From NCBI RefSeq assembly GCF_003286085.1, contig NW_020825298.1, forward strand, positions 8,928,001 through 8,992,000: 64,000 nucleotides of DNA. Reading direction: 5' to 3'. The stretch is from Drosophila persimilis. Its lineage: Eukaryota > Arthropoda > Insecta > Diptera > Drosophilidae. A program made the position numbers and the translations under genes. Below the pieces are notes generated by a model. It saw only the letters and a list, made by a program, of their open reading frames with translations, ran no database searches and was not told where the DNA came from. Numbering within the stretch: position 1 is the stretch's first letter; each line of letters starts with the position of its first letter. Shown piece by piece: positions 32,901 to 43,343 of the stretch.

Positions 32901-32970
32901 CTGCTGTGGCAATGTCCTAGAGAACTCGGAATGTAATGTGGCCAACAAGTTGTTGAATGCAAAAGAATAG
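29965..32970 (+). CDS. TRIM45-like RING/B-box/filamin protein
   Basis: Exons 29965-31209, 31274-31522, 31584-32142 and 32198-32970 give 941 residues. The first 320 residues are Ser/Pro-rich and disordered. A RING finger starts at about residue 324 (CAICMDVYTDPRTLHCLHSF), is split by an insert and continues with CIRCHVCHYP. Two B-boxes follow (CSLCSDEISATYHCISC and CGLHTNFELKAFCVVC), then a coiled coil and a filamin-type immunoglobulin repeat (HGGLQINCMIKYKD to SSPFTFQAR). The order RING, B-box 1, B-box 2, coiled coil, filamin is that of TRIM45, a ubiquitin ligase. The tail is unusually rich in Cys, Gly and His (SVKCSCEGRMPGYSGCGHGH). Probable orthologue of D. melanogaster CG8419. Confidence 0.9.
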
Positions 32971-33448
32971 TTATTTTGCTGCCTATTTCACTGGAGCCGT
33001 TGATTTCTGTAGAACAAAAACTTAGTAATGGCATTACGGGAACCGCTTAGATGTAACATCCCAGTCGAATACACAATGAATAAATCAGGTCGAAAGACAG
33101 AAACTGTCTTCCATATGGACATCACATGGAAAAAACCAGACCCTGCCTCAGGGCATCTAAGGATCCACATACAGATACGTATATACTTTTCCTCATCGTG
33201 TAGAAAACAAGTTCGCATTTATTAATTTCAATTTACATGGAAATACAGGTTAATCCTTTTGGGATGGAGAAAGGAAAAATATTTGTTTTTTGTGATCGAA
33301 GCGCATATCTCGTGATTCGGTATATCTCAAATGAAAAGGGGGTGTGCACTTGAGATTAAACTACGTAACTAATTATATATGTTTAAATATTATGTACTGT
33401 CGGGGCTTCTTCCCATGGGTCACACGCTCCGGGTAACTGATAGAGAGG
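32971..33448. other. convergent 3' region of the TRIM45-like gene and Su(var)205
   Basis: Two convergent genes end here; the stretch should hold both 3' UTRs. Nothing else seen. Confidence 0.6.
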
Positions 33449-34310
<862 letters not shown>

Positions 34311-34952
34311 ATTTTGTATGTTGTTCGAACTTTTGTTTAATAGAGAACGAAAATGTGAGAACACGCGCACAAACACACACGTACAGGCTCGCAAATGCAA
34401 AAATTCGGCCGTAAAAAAATTGTTTGACGGCGAATCGTTTTGTCTCTGATTGCTACACTCACCACTTATGCTGGTTAAGTAAAAAAAGAAGAATCAGCAG
34501 TTTGCTGGACTGTTTATTTGAATATCCTCACACAATGCCCCGTCGTTGAAAAATTACAGAAAGAAAAAAAAGCGCCTTCTAAGTGACGCCGGTGCTGTGA
34601 TTAGTGTGACCGACCCTCGGAAATATAGCGAGGTAGAACGATTAACCTACTATAAGCCAAGGGTGTATTTCAATTTTCCACCGAATATAATGAAAATTTA
34701 ATAACGTTAGCGCAGTTCAGGTAAAAGATATAGTGTTTTTTAAGTTCAGAGGATACAAGAAAAATGTACAATCGTTAATATTTTCCGCCTTTTACCTCAA
34801 GTAGTTGAACTATTTTAATAGAGGGGGCTTAAGTGGGCTATGAGACGCTATATTGTGGTTGAGGAGTAAAAACAGCCATACTAATTCTTAAACTACCGCG
34901 AATTCACGCTTAAAATTTTTCCTAGCGAATCTCTGGAGAAAATCAACCAACT
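34311..34952. other. divergent promoter region of Su(var)205 and Ssb-c31a
   Basis: The only cis element I can support is the Motif 1 module at 34603-34628. No coding potential. Confidence 0.6.
34603..34628 (-). promoter_or_regulatory. Motif 1 / Motif 6-like module in the Su(var)205-Ssb-c31a promoter
   Basis: Read on the minus strand: CTATATTTCCGAGGGTCGGTCACACT. The GGTCACACT part is a perfect Motif 1 (bound by M1BP) and the TATATTT part resembles Motif 6. It lies about 290 bp before the Su(var)205 ATG and about 325 bp before the Ssb-c31a ATG, in the sense direction of Su(var)205. Confidence 0.6.
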
Positions 34953-35363
34953 ATGCCGAAAATAAAGAAGAAGCAAGAATCCTCGTCGTCCGGCAGTGAC
35001 AGTGGCCCCGATGACGTATGTTAACCATTAATCACTAAATAATTTGCTTCTAAACAGTTGTATGCCACACAGCGCAATCAGCCGGCAAGCAAGAAAGCGA
35101 AGGAATCTCCAGCTCCCGCAGTGGCGGCCAAAAAGCCTGCGTCTGGTGGCGGCGGAGATGGGGAAGCCACCACCTGGACGCTAGAGAGAATGCGTCAGGT
35201 ACGCATCAACGAGTTCCGTGGCCGCAAAATGGTCGACATCCGTGAGTTCTACGAAAAGAACGGTGAAACATTGCCGGGCAAGAAGGGGATCTGCCTGTCG
35301 ATACTGCAGTGGAAGAAACTGCTTGAACACGCCGACGAAATAACAAAAGCCGTCGAAAACTAA
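34953..35363 (+). CDS. Ssb-c31a: PC4/Sub1-type single-stranded DNA-binding coactivator
   Basis: Exons 34953-35015 and 35058-35363 give 122 residues. The N-terminus is Ser/Lys/acidic (KKKQESSSSGSDSGPDD), typical of the phosphorylated regulatory tail of PC4. The PC4 domain follows: RMRQVRINEFRGRKMVDIRE, with the beta-sheet ssDNA-binding face, and GICLSILQWKKLLEHADEI, the dimerisation helix. It is a nuclear transcription coactivator that binds single-stranded and melted DNA. Slightly longer than the D. melanogaster protein because of an Ala/Gly-rich linker. Confidence 0.95.
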
Positions 35364-35544
35364 TCTCCCTTACGTTCGTACGCACACCCGCCAAAATGAT
35401 AGCTGAGTCATAGCAGATAGAGTTTGTTTAACTAATGTTAAAGTACATTTATTTTGTAACTACAAAGAAATACAAATAAAAGATATCTTAGGCATAGCAA
35501 TAACAATTAAAATAACCATTGGAAGGACGCCCGCCCAGCCCTCT

Positions 35545-36132
35545 CTAAAAGTAAACCGCCAGCAGAACGATGATGGTGACGAAGATGGCAAACGGCAGCC
35601 ACGTCTTGAGGATACCCCAGATGCTAGTGTAGCGGCCGCAGACAAAGAGCCACATGCTGAGGATGATCATGTTCCAGCTGGTGCTGTTCTTGTAGCGCAT
35701 ATTGTTGAGGGCCGTTGCCACATGCGAGTGGCAGTTGTCGCAAAAAATATTGTGTATCCTGGTGCCGTACAGAACGGAAGCTTTGGACACAGCTTCGTCC
35801 CAGGCATTGGTGCCGCCCTGGGCGTACTTCGGGTGCAGGCGCAGGTAGCGCGTTGGATTGCCAAAGGCCATCTGGTCCTCGGAAACAAAATACGCGCCGG
35901 CAAAGTCGCGTATCACCCCGTTGGAGGTGCAAATGCCCATGTGACCGATCATGGGAAATATCCATGTCAACACTGGGATAGGGGTCCACACAATGCAGTA
36001 GGGATAGCGATTTTCATCCTTGTTGACGGGCGGCAAACGTTCTGGTATTCCACTCATGGCCACAGTAGTGTCCTCCGATGGCTGCCTCTGGTGATTCGTG
36101 GGGCTGGACAATGACTCTGACGGCGACGGCAT
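35545..36132 (-). CDS. TMEM222-like membrane protein (DUF778)
   Basis: Single exon, 195 residues. After a Ser/Pro-rich leader come PYCIVWTPIPVLTWIFPMIG and HMGICTSNGVIRDFAG, the central conserved part with FVSEDQMAFGNPTRYL, and the cysteine/histidine motif FCDNCHSHVATALN. One or two hydrophobic helices close the protein (WLPFAIFVTIIVLLAVYF). This matches the TMEM222 family, conserved from plants to animals with unknown biochemical function. CG8397 is the likely fly orthologue. It is convergent with Ssb-c31a, with stops about 180 bp apart. Confidence 0.88.
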   Translation of the reverse strand: MPSPSESLSSPTNHQRQPSEDTTVAMSGIPERLPPVNKDENRYPYCIVWTPIPVLTWIFPMIGHMGICTSNGVIRDFAGAYFVSEDQMAFGNPTRYLRLHPKYAQGGTNAWDEAVSKASVLYGTRIHNIFCDNCHSHVATALNNMRYKNSTSWNMIILSMWLFVCGRYTSIWGILKTWLPFAIFVTIIVLLAVYF

Positions 36133-36486
36133 TATTACAGCTAAAGTATGAACGACAAACCACCAAATACAGTCACTTACTAATTAATTTGCGGCCGAAA
36201 CGCTACTATATTATTGATCGAAATTTTCCGATTGTGGGTAAACGTTTGTGATAAGATGAAAATAAAGCAGTACAGTACAAGTACACACAAGTCAAGCAGT
36301 GTGTGCTTGTGTTAATTAATGTACAAACAAATCAAACCCACACAGTGATATTTATTTACATTGACAGTGTTGGAAAAGGTAACTGTAAACAGCTGTTGCT
36401 TCGTGGACGTGGGCGTGAGAGTGAGTTCGAGGAAGTGTTTGGGGTTTTTGGTTGGGAAATTGTAATTGAAATCGAAACGTCTAGCA
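36133..36486. other. divergent spacer between the TMEM222-like gene and deaminase 1
   Basis: Upstream region of both genes; no clear element seen. Confidence 0.5.
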
Positions 36487-37085
<599 letters not shown>

Positions 37086-37530
37086 AGGACAGCAAGGGCA
37101 GGGATCGGTTTTAAGTGCAATATTTTATGTGTAATTTCCATTTTGTTATGTGTAAACCACCCCTTTCCCTCTTGTTGATTGAACTGCTGCTGAAAACAGG
37201 CATCGCATCTGTGTGTGTTTTCACTTTTCCGAGCTGGCGCTTCCATTGATAATTTGTCGTCTGCGCTCTGGCGGCTCTTGTTAAGCGTATCGCTCGCTCA
37301 CTCGGTCTCTCGGAGACTCTCCCTCGCTCTATGTTAGCAGAGTTTATTTTTGCCACCACCATAATAACAACAACACAGAGAGCTATCAGACGTATCCATT
37401 GATAACGTTGGTCGGCAGCGTCAACACAAACCGTCCATTCGCCAGCGGACGTTCGAAGGAGAAACACCGAACCGCGCACCCACTTGGTCAGCCTCCTCCA
37501 TAAACCACCGAAAAATATTGAATAATAATC
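37086..37530. other. spacer between deaminases 1 and 2
   Basis: Deaminase 1's 3' UTR and the promoter of deaminase 2. No clear element or gene. Confidence 0.5.
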
Positions 37531-38098
37531 ATGGCGCACCTGATGGAGAACTTTGCACGCCCCGAAAAAACCGAAGAGGTGGTCACATATGGCAGTCTTG
37601 GTAAGATTCTCCCAATTCTCCCCAATTGTGGTGTCTGTGATGTTTTGGCTTTCAGATCCCGCAGTTCAAGAGCTTCTGCTCGCCGCCTCTGAAGTGCGTC
37701 AGCGTGCCTATGTCCCATACAGTGGTTTTAAAGTGGGTTCAGCCTTCCGGGCCACTGCCACCAATCAAATCTTCACCGGCTGCAATGTGGAGAATGCCGC
37801 ATTCACGCCCTGCTCTTGCGCCGAGCGTACAGCCCTCGCCAAAGCGGTCAGCGAGGGCGTAACCGAGTTCTCGGTGGGCGCTGTCCTGGCATACGAACCG
37901 GATGCTTTTACCACACCCTGTGGCGTGTGCCGGCAGTTCATTCGGGAGTTTGCCACCAGCGATATTCCCATCTACATAGCTCAGGCGATTGATGAGAGGA
38001 TTGCGAATAAAGAGGAGCCCCTGCGTAGCGACGATCCCGTGCTGTGCACATCCATTTTCAATCTGTTGCCGAGTAGTTTTCGCACCTATAGAAAGTAG
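37531..38098 (+). CDS. cytidine deaminase 2 of 3
   Basis: Exons 37531-37600 and 37656-38098 give 170 residues. Pocket and zinc site are intact: RAYVPYSGFKVGSAFR, CNVENAAFTP, CAERTALAKAVSEG and TTPCGVCRQFIREF. It ends with a slightly longer C-terminus that contains an insert (AIDERIANKEEPLRSDD) before VLCTSIFNLLP. The intron lies at the same place and phase as the first intron of deaminases 1 and 3. Expected role: cytidine salvage, homotetramer. Confidence 0.94.
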
Positions 38099-38659
38099 TA
38101 CTAGTACAGGCCACAAGCAGAGCCCCAGAGCTGCCCCCTAATCAAAATTAATCTATATCTTTTTAATCTAATCATTTGAAATAAAAAAATTACACTATTT
38201 AACAAGAGATTCGCTTGTGCGGGGTTTTGAATTAACAGATTGAAGATAATACTTGAATGGGTCATATATTGGAAGATTAAAGTTTATCTTATCGATAAAC
38301 CCTCCAAGCAATGCAAAATATTCGCAATAAATGAAGTCACCAAAAAGTGCATATGTACATATGTACATATATATTCTCAGAAAAAAAAATCGTAATAAAG
38401 GGGAGTCCCCGTCATTAATACTGAGAAGAAACTCATCTGAAAAGTGCATACATATAAATTCTCAGAAAAAACCCATATACGGAAATCCCCGTTGGTAAAA
38501 TGGTTCCCAATCATAGCAGGCTATGATCTGCAATCAATACCATCTGGTTGCTCTTTCTCTTTTCTGTCATTTGATATTTTAGCTCCTTTATCAATAAATT
38601 CCAGTTTTTACTTTCGGCTTCCACAAAAAAAAAGTCAAATTAAATTTGAACCTAAAATC
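38099..38659. other. spacer between deaminases 2 and 3
   Basis: Holds an AATAAA at about 38180 for deaminase 2, a DRE at 38290, and two diverged copies of an about 95-bp direct repeat (38336-38425 and 38434-38500, each with AAAAGTGCATA, ATTCTCAGAAAAAA and TCCCCGT). Confidence 0.55.
38290..38297. promoter_or_regulatory. DRE (TATCGATA) between deaminases 2 and 3
   Basis: A perfect palindromic DNA replication-related element, bound by DREF, 363 bp before the third deaminase start. A chance match cannot be excluded. Confidence 0.35.
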
Positions 38660-39401
38660 ATGTCTGATAAACGACAATTGCTTAAGAAATACATGAAATG
38701 TCTCGACGAGATGAAGAGCGAGCTGAAGAGGCGTCAGCTTAAGAAGACCCTCAAGACCCACATAAAGGCCTTGAACGATTTGGAATGCGAGTTAAAGCGA
38801 CGAGAGGGCAAGCATACTGGTGGAAAACGTGGACGGGTCTGTGATTCATCAAATCTGCCGCATCCCCAGATTCTGGAGGAATACACCACACCATACTGTC
38901 GTTTAAGTGAGTACCAAGAAAAGAAGAGATCCCTCTGAAAGAAATATTCTTCGCATTTCCACAGGAGAAGAGGCCAGGGAACTGCTAGAGGCTGCTGTGG
39001 TCGCTCGTAAAGAGGCCTATGTGCCTTACAGTAAGTTTCCTGTGGGCGCCTCCTTCCGCTCCAAGTGCGGCTACGTATATTCCGGCTGTAACATTGAGAA
39101 TGTGGCCTTTACGCCGGGTTGCTGTGCCGAGCGTACGGCCCTGGCCAAGGGTGTGAGCGAGGGACAACTGACGTACACTGCGGGTGCAGTGGTGGCCTAT
39201 CATCCAAAGGGTTTCACCACGCCGTGCGGCGTGTGCCGTCAGTTTTTACGAGAATTTGCCTGCCGGGATTTCCCGATCTATATAGCCAATGCCCCGTGCC
39301 CGGACAGGGAGGGCGCCATACCGGCCATCAGGGACGAAGATGAGGTGCTGGTCACCTCTGTGTATCGCCTACTGCCCCACAGCTTCAATACTTTCGAATA
39401 A
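38660..39401 (+). CDS. cytidine deaminase 3 of 3, with basic N-terminal extension
   Basis: Exons 38660-38906 and 38965-39401 give 227 residues, about 70 more than a normal cytidine deaminase. The extra is the first-exon product: a Lys/Arg/Glu-rich, probably helical segment (LLKKYMKCLDEMKSELKRRQ) with an internal repeat-like second half (THIKALNDLECELKRRE), then GGKRGR. The catalytic domain is complete (AYVPYSKFPVGASFR, NIENVAFTPG, CCAERTALAKG, TTPCGVCRQFLREF). The basic stretch could localise the enzyme to the nucleus or bind RNA; that is inference. Confidence 0.9.
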
Positions 39402-39431
39402 AGCAGTAACTTTAATCGTGAATATAGATTC

Positions 39432-40357
39432 TTAAACATATTTCACTACGGGTTCCCCAGAACCGTATATGGCATACTCGCTCTTCTTGGAAAACGGTGT
39501 GATGGCCTCGTACACCATCAGGGGCTTCACATCCACATTGAATTCCATGGCGCGGAACTGCGGATCGATGTAGTTGTCGCGCACTTCTGTGCTCATGCCC
39601 GTATGGGGCACCGATTTGGTTGTGTTCTGGAACTCGCAACGCCGCTTTGGACAGTCTTTGGCCGGAAAGTCATCGCACATTGTGGCATCCGGGTAGCGAG
39701 CGACTTTCTTCGATGGCTTATGCTCTTCGGACCAGTTCCAGAATGTCACATTATCGTGGGCTGCGATCCCACCAGACAGTTCATTCGGGGGATATCGCAC
39801 GTACGCGAGATTATATGTGGTAGCCGAGGGATCCGTGTACTTGCTATAACCAATCTTTGAGCGATCGATTATCAGTTTGGTGGCCTCCACAGGTGTTTGC
39901 ATGGGTATGCGTATGGGATCGAGCTCCACTGGCAATATTTTCTCCACAAAAGTATCCTGGGTCACGCTGCTTATGGGTTTTATTTTGCGCTTTATAAAGC
40001 GCAAATTTCCCTGCTCGAAAGGCTTCATGTACTGGGATTTCATGTTGAGCGAAGGATTGCGCAAAATATTCGGATCGGCGTACTAAAAAAAGCGAACAAA
40101 GGGAGTCTATTATCCTTCGTAAAGCAGCTTCGAAATCCACCTACCTGCCACTCATATTTGGCCTCATATTCGGTGAACTGTTTGTCATGCATCAGGGGAT
40201 CCCGCACATAGTTATTGTGGCTACAGTACTTGGCGTTCATTCTGTTACCCATCCGCAGGTCCGTGATATGGCGATGGCCGCGGTACGTGGAGGTACGCAT
40301 ATCCGACACTTTTGTGCTCGCCGGCTGCTTATAATCGTAGCAACCGAAATCATCCAT
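39432..40357 (-). CDS. unrecognised 287-residue protein, conserved-looking
   Basis: Exons 40357-40145 and 40082-39432 give 287 residues with good splice sites (GTAGGT donor, TTTTTAG acceptor). No signal peptide, membrane helix or known domain is seen. The composition is rich in Tyr, Arg, Asn and Pro, with repeated short phrases of the type YxDPxxxxY and RDxxxDPxxRxMxF (HNNYVRDPLMHDK, SKIGYSKYTDPSATTYN, VRDNYIDPQFRAMEF). This style resembles axonemal or sperm microtubule inner proteins, which would suggest testis expression. That is a guess from composition only. Its 3' end is 31 bp from the third deaminase stop (convergent). Confidence 0.75.
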
Positions 40358-40903
40358 GGCTAAAGTGATTTATCAACTAAAAACTAAACAGAATATAGCG
40401 AAAACAATTTGGAAGCGACTTTGATGAAAGAATGAGTGTTATTCTTGTTAAGCTAAATTTTGGAACGTTTTGTGCTGTTGCTGTTGCCAGTGGCTACCGG
40501 TTCCAAGCAATGGCTATTGTAAATATACGATACAATTATTGACAGCTAATAAACAGCTGGCGTTTTTCTGTACAATAATAATCCACGTTTTATATTCAGG
40601 TTTTCAATACAATACAATATAGATATATGTATTTGTTTGTAGTTCATAGAGGAATGCTCGTTAGACAAATATAAAAGCGCTCTGTTTTACAAAACAAATT
40701 TGAATATTCGTTAATACAATACAAATAAGAGGGAGTATGTATGTCGACAGCGCTCCTTGGGCTATACGATACCGATACGGATATTGCTGCCCGTATAATA
40801 ATAAACTGTTTGCTTAGCAATTAAACAATTGATTTACTTCATCTTCAATGTGGGGGGAGAGTTTCGTGGCGATGTGAAAACAATGTGCGTATGACTCTTA
40901 GCC
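40358..40903. other. promoter of the unrecognised gene and 3' UTR of Snx6
   Basis: Both genes are on the minus strand. AT-rich; no further element recognised. Confidence 0.5.
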
Positions 40904-43080
40904 TCAAGCTATCTCCTTAATGGAGATCAGCGATTGACGCAGATATTCATATTGGGTTTTGGCATGTTTTATCTCCAGTTCGGAGAGCTCCACGAGACTG
41001 TAAATAAGAGTGGCTTATAATAAGAAACTTTCAAGAATAAAAGCATAAGCAACCTACCTCTTTTTGATGGCCGCCACACGGCGATTGCGAAAGCCAATCA
41101 ACTCTTCTTTGCCGCAGGCAGACATCGATTCAAACTTCTCACAAGCCTCCGCCTGAGCAGTTTCAGCCTAAATAATGATCAAATGAAAGGGATTAGTTTG
41201 ATTATTTAATAGTATTCGTGTGGGCCACACAAGGCATGCTATAGTAGAGTGCTATAAATGTGAGTACATGCAGCAATTTATGTGGGGGTCGAGACACATC
41301 TACGGATTTTAAGAGAACGATATAAAAACGTTAAATGCCAAATACCTCTTGCACCTCCAAAGGCTGCAGACAATAAACACACGCACAAAGAGTGACAGAG
41401 GAGGAGGGAAGACAGCAGAAGCAGAGAGGCGGAAAGGCAGAGCAGAATGTGTATATTATGGAAGGTAAAACACAGTTTGTTTTTATAATTAGTGAAGCGT
41501 GTGTATAATTTGACCCGCTGCAAAACCTTTCTTAGGGAAAAACAATTGCACTGTAAGAGCTCTCCAAAAATCTTACCGCATGAACGTCTTTGTTCTTGGA
41601 GCGAGCCTTTTCCAAATTGCGATTGGCCGTCTCGTAGGCGGCCAGGCAGCGCAGGCGTCGTATGAGCAGCGCCTTGGCCGCATCACTGTCCCGTTGATAG
41701 TAGCGCAAAGTGTCACCCAGTTTCAGATCCTGATCACTGGCCACACGGGTTTCCAGATTCTAAGATAAACAAAGGTTTGGCTCAGGTGGAAACCGTAACG
41801 ATGTAGAGATAACACACACCTTAATCCGTTCAAAAATCTCTGCTGTTTTGGCCACAAATGTCTCCACATTGCCCTTCTCTGTGGTGGACAACTGGGTGAG
41901 GGCATTCGAGATTTTCTGATGCGCATCGCCCACATCCTTGTGACGTTGTGTCATCTTCTCGGTGCGGATGGCAGCTTCACGCAAATGGCCATGGTATTCG
42001 GTGAGGAATTGCAATTCGTTCTCAAAGAAGTCATTTACATCGCGCACGGTGGCGCTCAGCAGTATTTCATCCGTGGTCTTGCCCAGGGACTTGACAAAGC
42101 CCCCGAAGATGGCCATCTTCTTGCGCGGCTTGGCGCACAGATCCTGATCGTATTCGAGAAAGACTTTCAAATGCTGATCCACGCGAAAGACGGGATGACT
42201 GGCCAGGCGACGCAGAAATACCTCGTGCATGGCTACTGTCTTTTTAAAGGTGGCCAAATACTCGCTGTAGAGGTTTTCCACAGGAATGAATGGAATTTTA
42301 ATTGAAAACTGCGTGTTTACTTACGCCTCCAGCTCGGACTTCATTTTCTTAAACTCCTCTTTGGTCATGTTGCCCTCGCCCTCGCCCAGGCGCTGCAGTT
42401 TCTCCCGCGAGGCATCAAAGTCGGGTCGCGGTGGACAGGGGGGAATCTGAATGATTTAAAATTGCCCTCAATTAGAACTTTGTTCGGGGCATCGTGTTTT
42501 ATAGGTGGACTCACAATATAGCCCGCATAGTCTTCGTTCTCCTCTATGCGATCATGCAGCCACACAAACTCCTCGTGCTGCCTCACCACATTGTTGTCTT
42601 TTTTCGCGAATCCTGGCAGCGTAGTCCGCGTATGCACTGTGAACTTTACCTTCTCTTTCTCGCTCAGCGCATCGGAGATCTCCACATGCAGGGCATTCTC
42701 CCCTAGAGCAGCGGGCGTCACCGGTGCCGAAGAGGAGCTGTCCGGCGATGTGGCCGAACCGCTGCCATTTGTTGCTGTTGCTGTTCCTGTTGCTGCCGGT
42801 GGTCCAGCCAGTGGATTACTTGTGGGCGACGCTATCTCCAGGGTAGGCCCATTGTTGGTCGAGGAGGGACTGTTTAGTATATTTGACTCATCCGTGCCGT
42901 CCTACAAGTGCAACAAACCTTTTATTATACACACTCTAATTACGCCCATATTTTTGTTGATAAGAATTTTCTTTGTGTGCGTGTAAGGCGTCATTGAAAT
43001 TGCTTTCAAATGCGCTCAGAACTCTCTGTGCATCGCATTTTATCGCAATAACTCTTGCTCTGAGCGAAGCTTACCATCAT
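40904..43080 (-). CDS. Snx6: Sorting nexin 6 (SNX5/6/32 type, retromer SNX-BAR)
   Basis: Exons 43080-43075, 42901-42515, 42446-42325, 42264-41820, 41759-41577, 41167-41058 and 40997-40904 give 448 residues. A six-nucleotide first coding exon (ATGATG, then GTAAGC) is needed to read MMDGTDESN. A Ser/Thr-rich leader is followed by the PX domain ([47 protein letters not shown]) and a BAR domain ([14 protein letters not shown] to ISIKEIA). The PX domain has the SNX5/6 helical insert style. The protein forms heterodimers with SNX1/2 on endosomal tubules for retromer-dependent cargo return. A possible 18-nt microexon (41366-41349, coding PLEVQE) lies in frame between exons 5 and 6. Confidence 0.95.
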
Positions 43081-43146
43081 TTTGGAAATGTTAAATTATA
43101 ACAATTAAATCGTGGTTAAAAAACAATATTATTTATAAATTGCAGG

Positions 43147-43178
43147 CGTGTGACCGACCGTCAGAAATATACCGAAAC
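43147..43178 (-). promoter_or_regulatory. Motif 6 / Motif 1 promoter module of Snx6
   Basis: On the minus strand GTTTCGGTATATTT (Motif 6) is followed by GACGGTCGGTCACACG (Motif 1). It lies 67-98 bp upstream of the Snx6 ATG, a normal position for this promoter class. Confidence 0.6.
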
Positions 43179-43343
43179 ATACTGTTTCATTTGAAAAATA
43201 TACCGTAAATATACTGAAGAATTCAAGTTCTATTTAACATATTCCTCGTTTTTGATATTCCGTCGAATATTCCCAGCTATATAGAACATTTAGTCATGCC
43301 CACCAAGTTTTATACGATTAATAAATACATTTTTTACTTAACT
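43147..43343 (-). repeat. dispersed repeat upstream of Snx6
   Basis: Inverted match to 14140-14326. It begins with the promoter module and ends at the first base of the foldback element, so the element may have inserted at or in this repeat. Confidence 0.7.
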
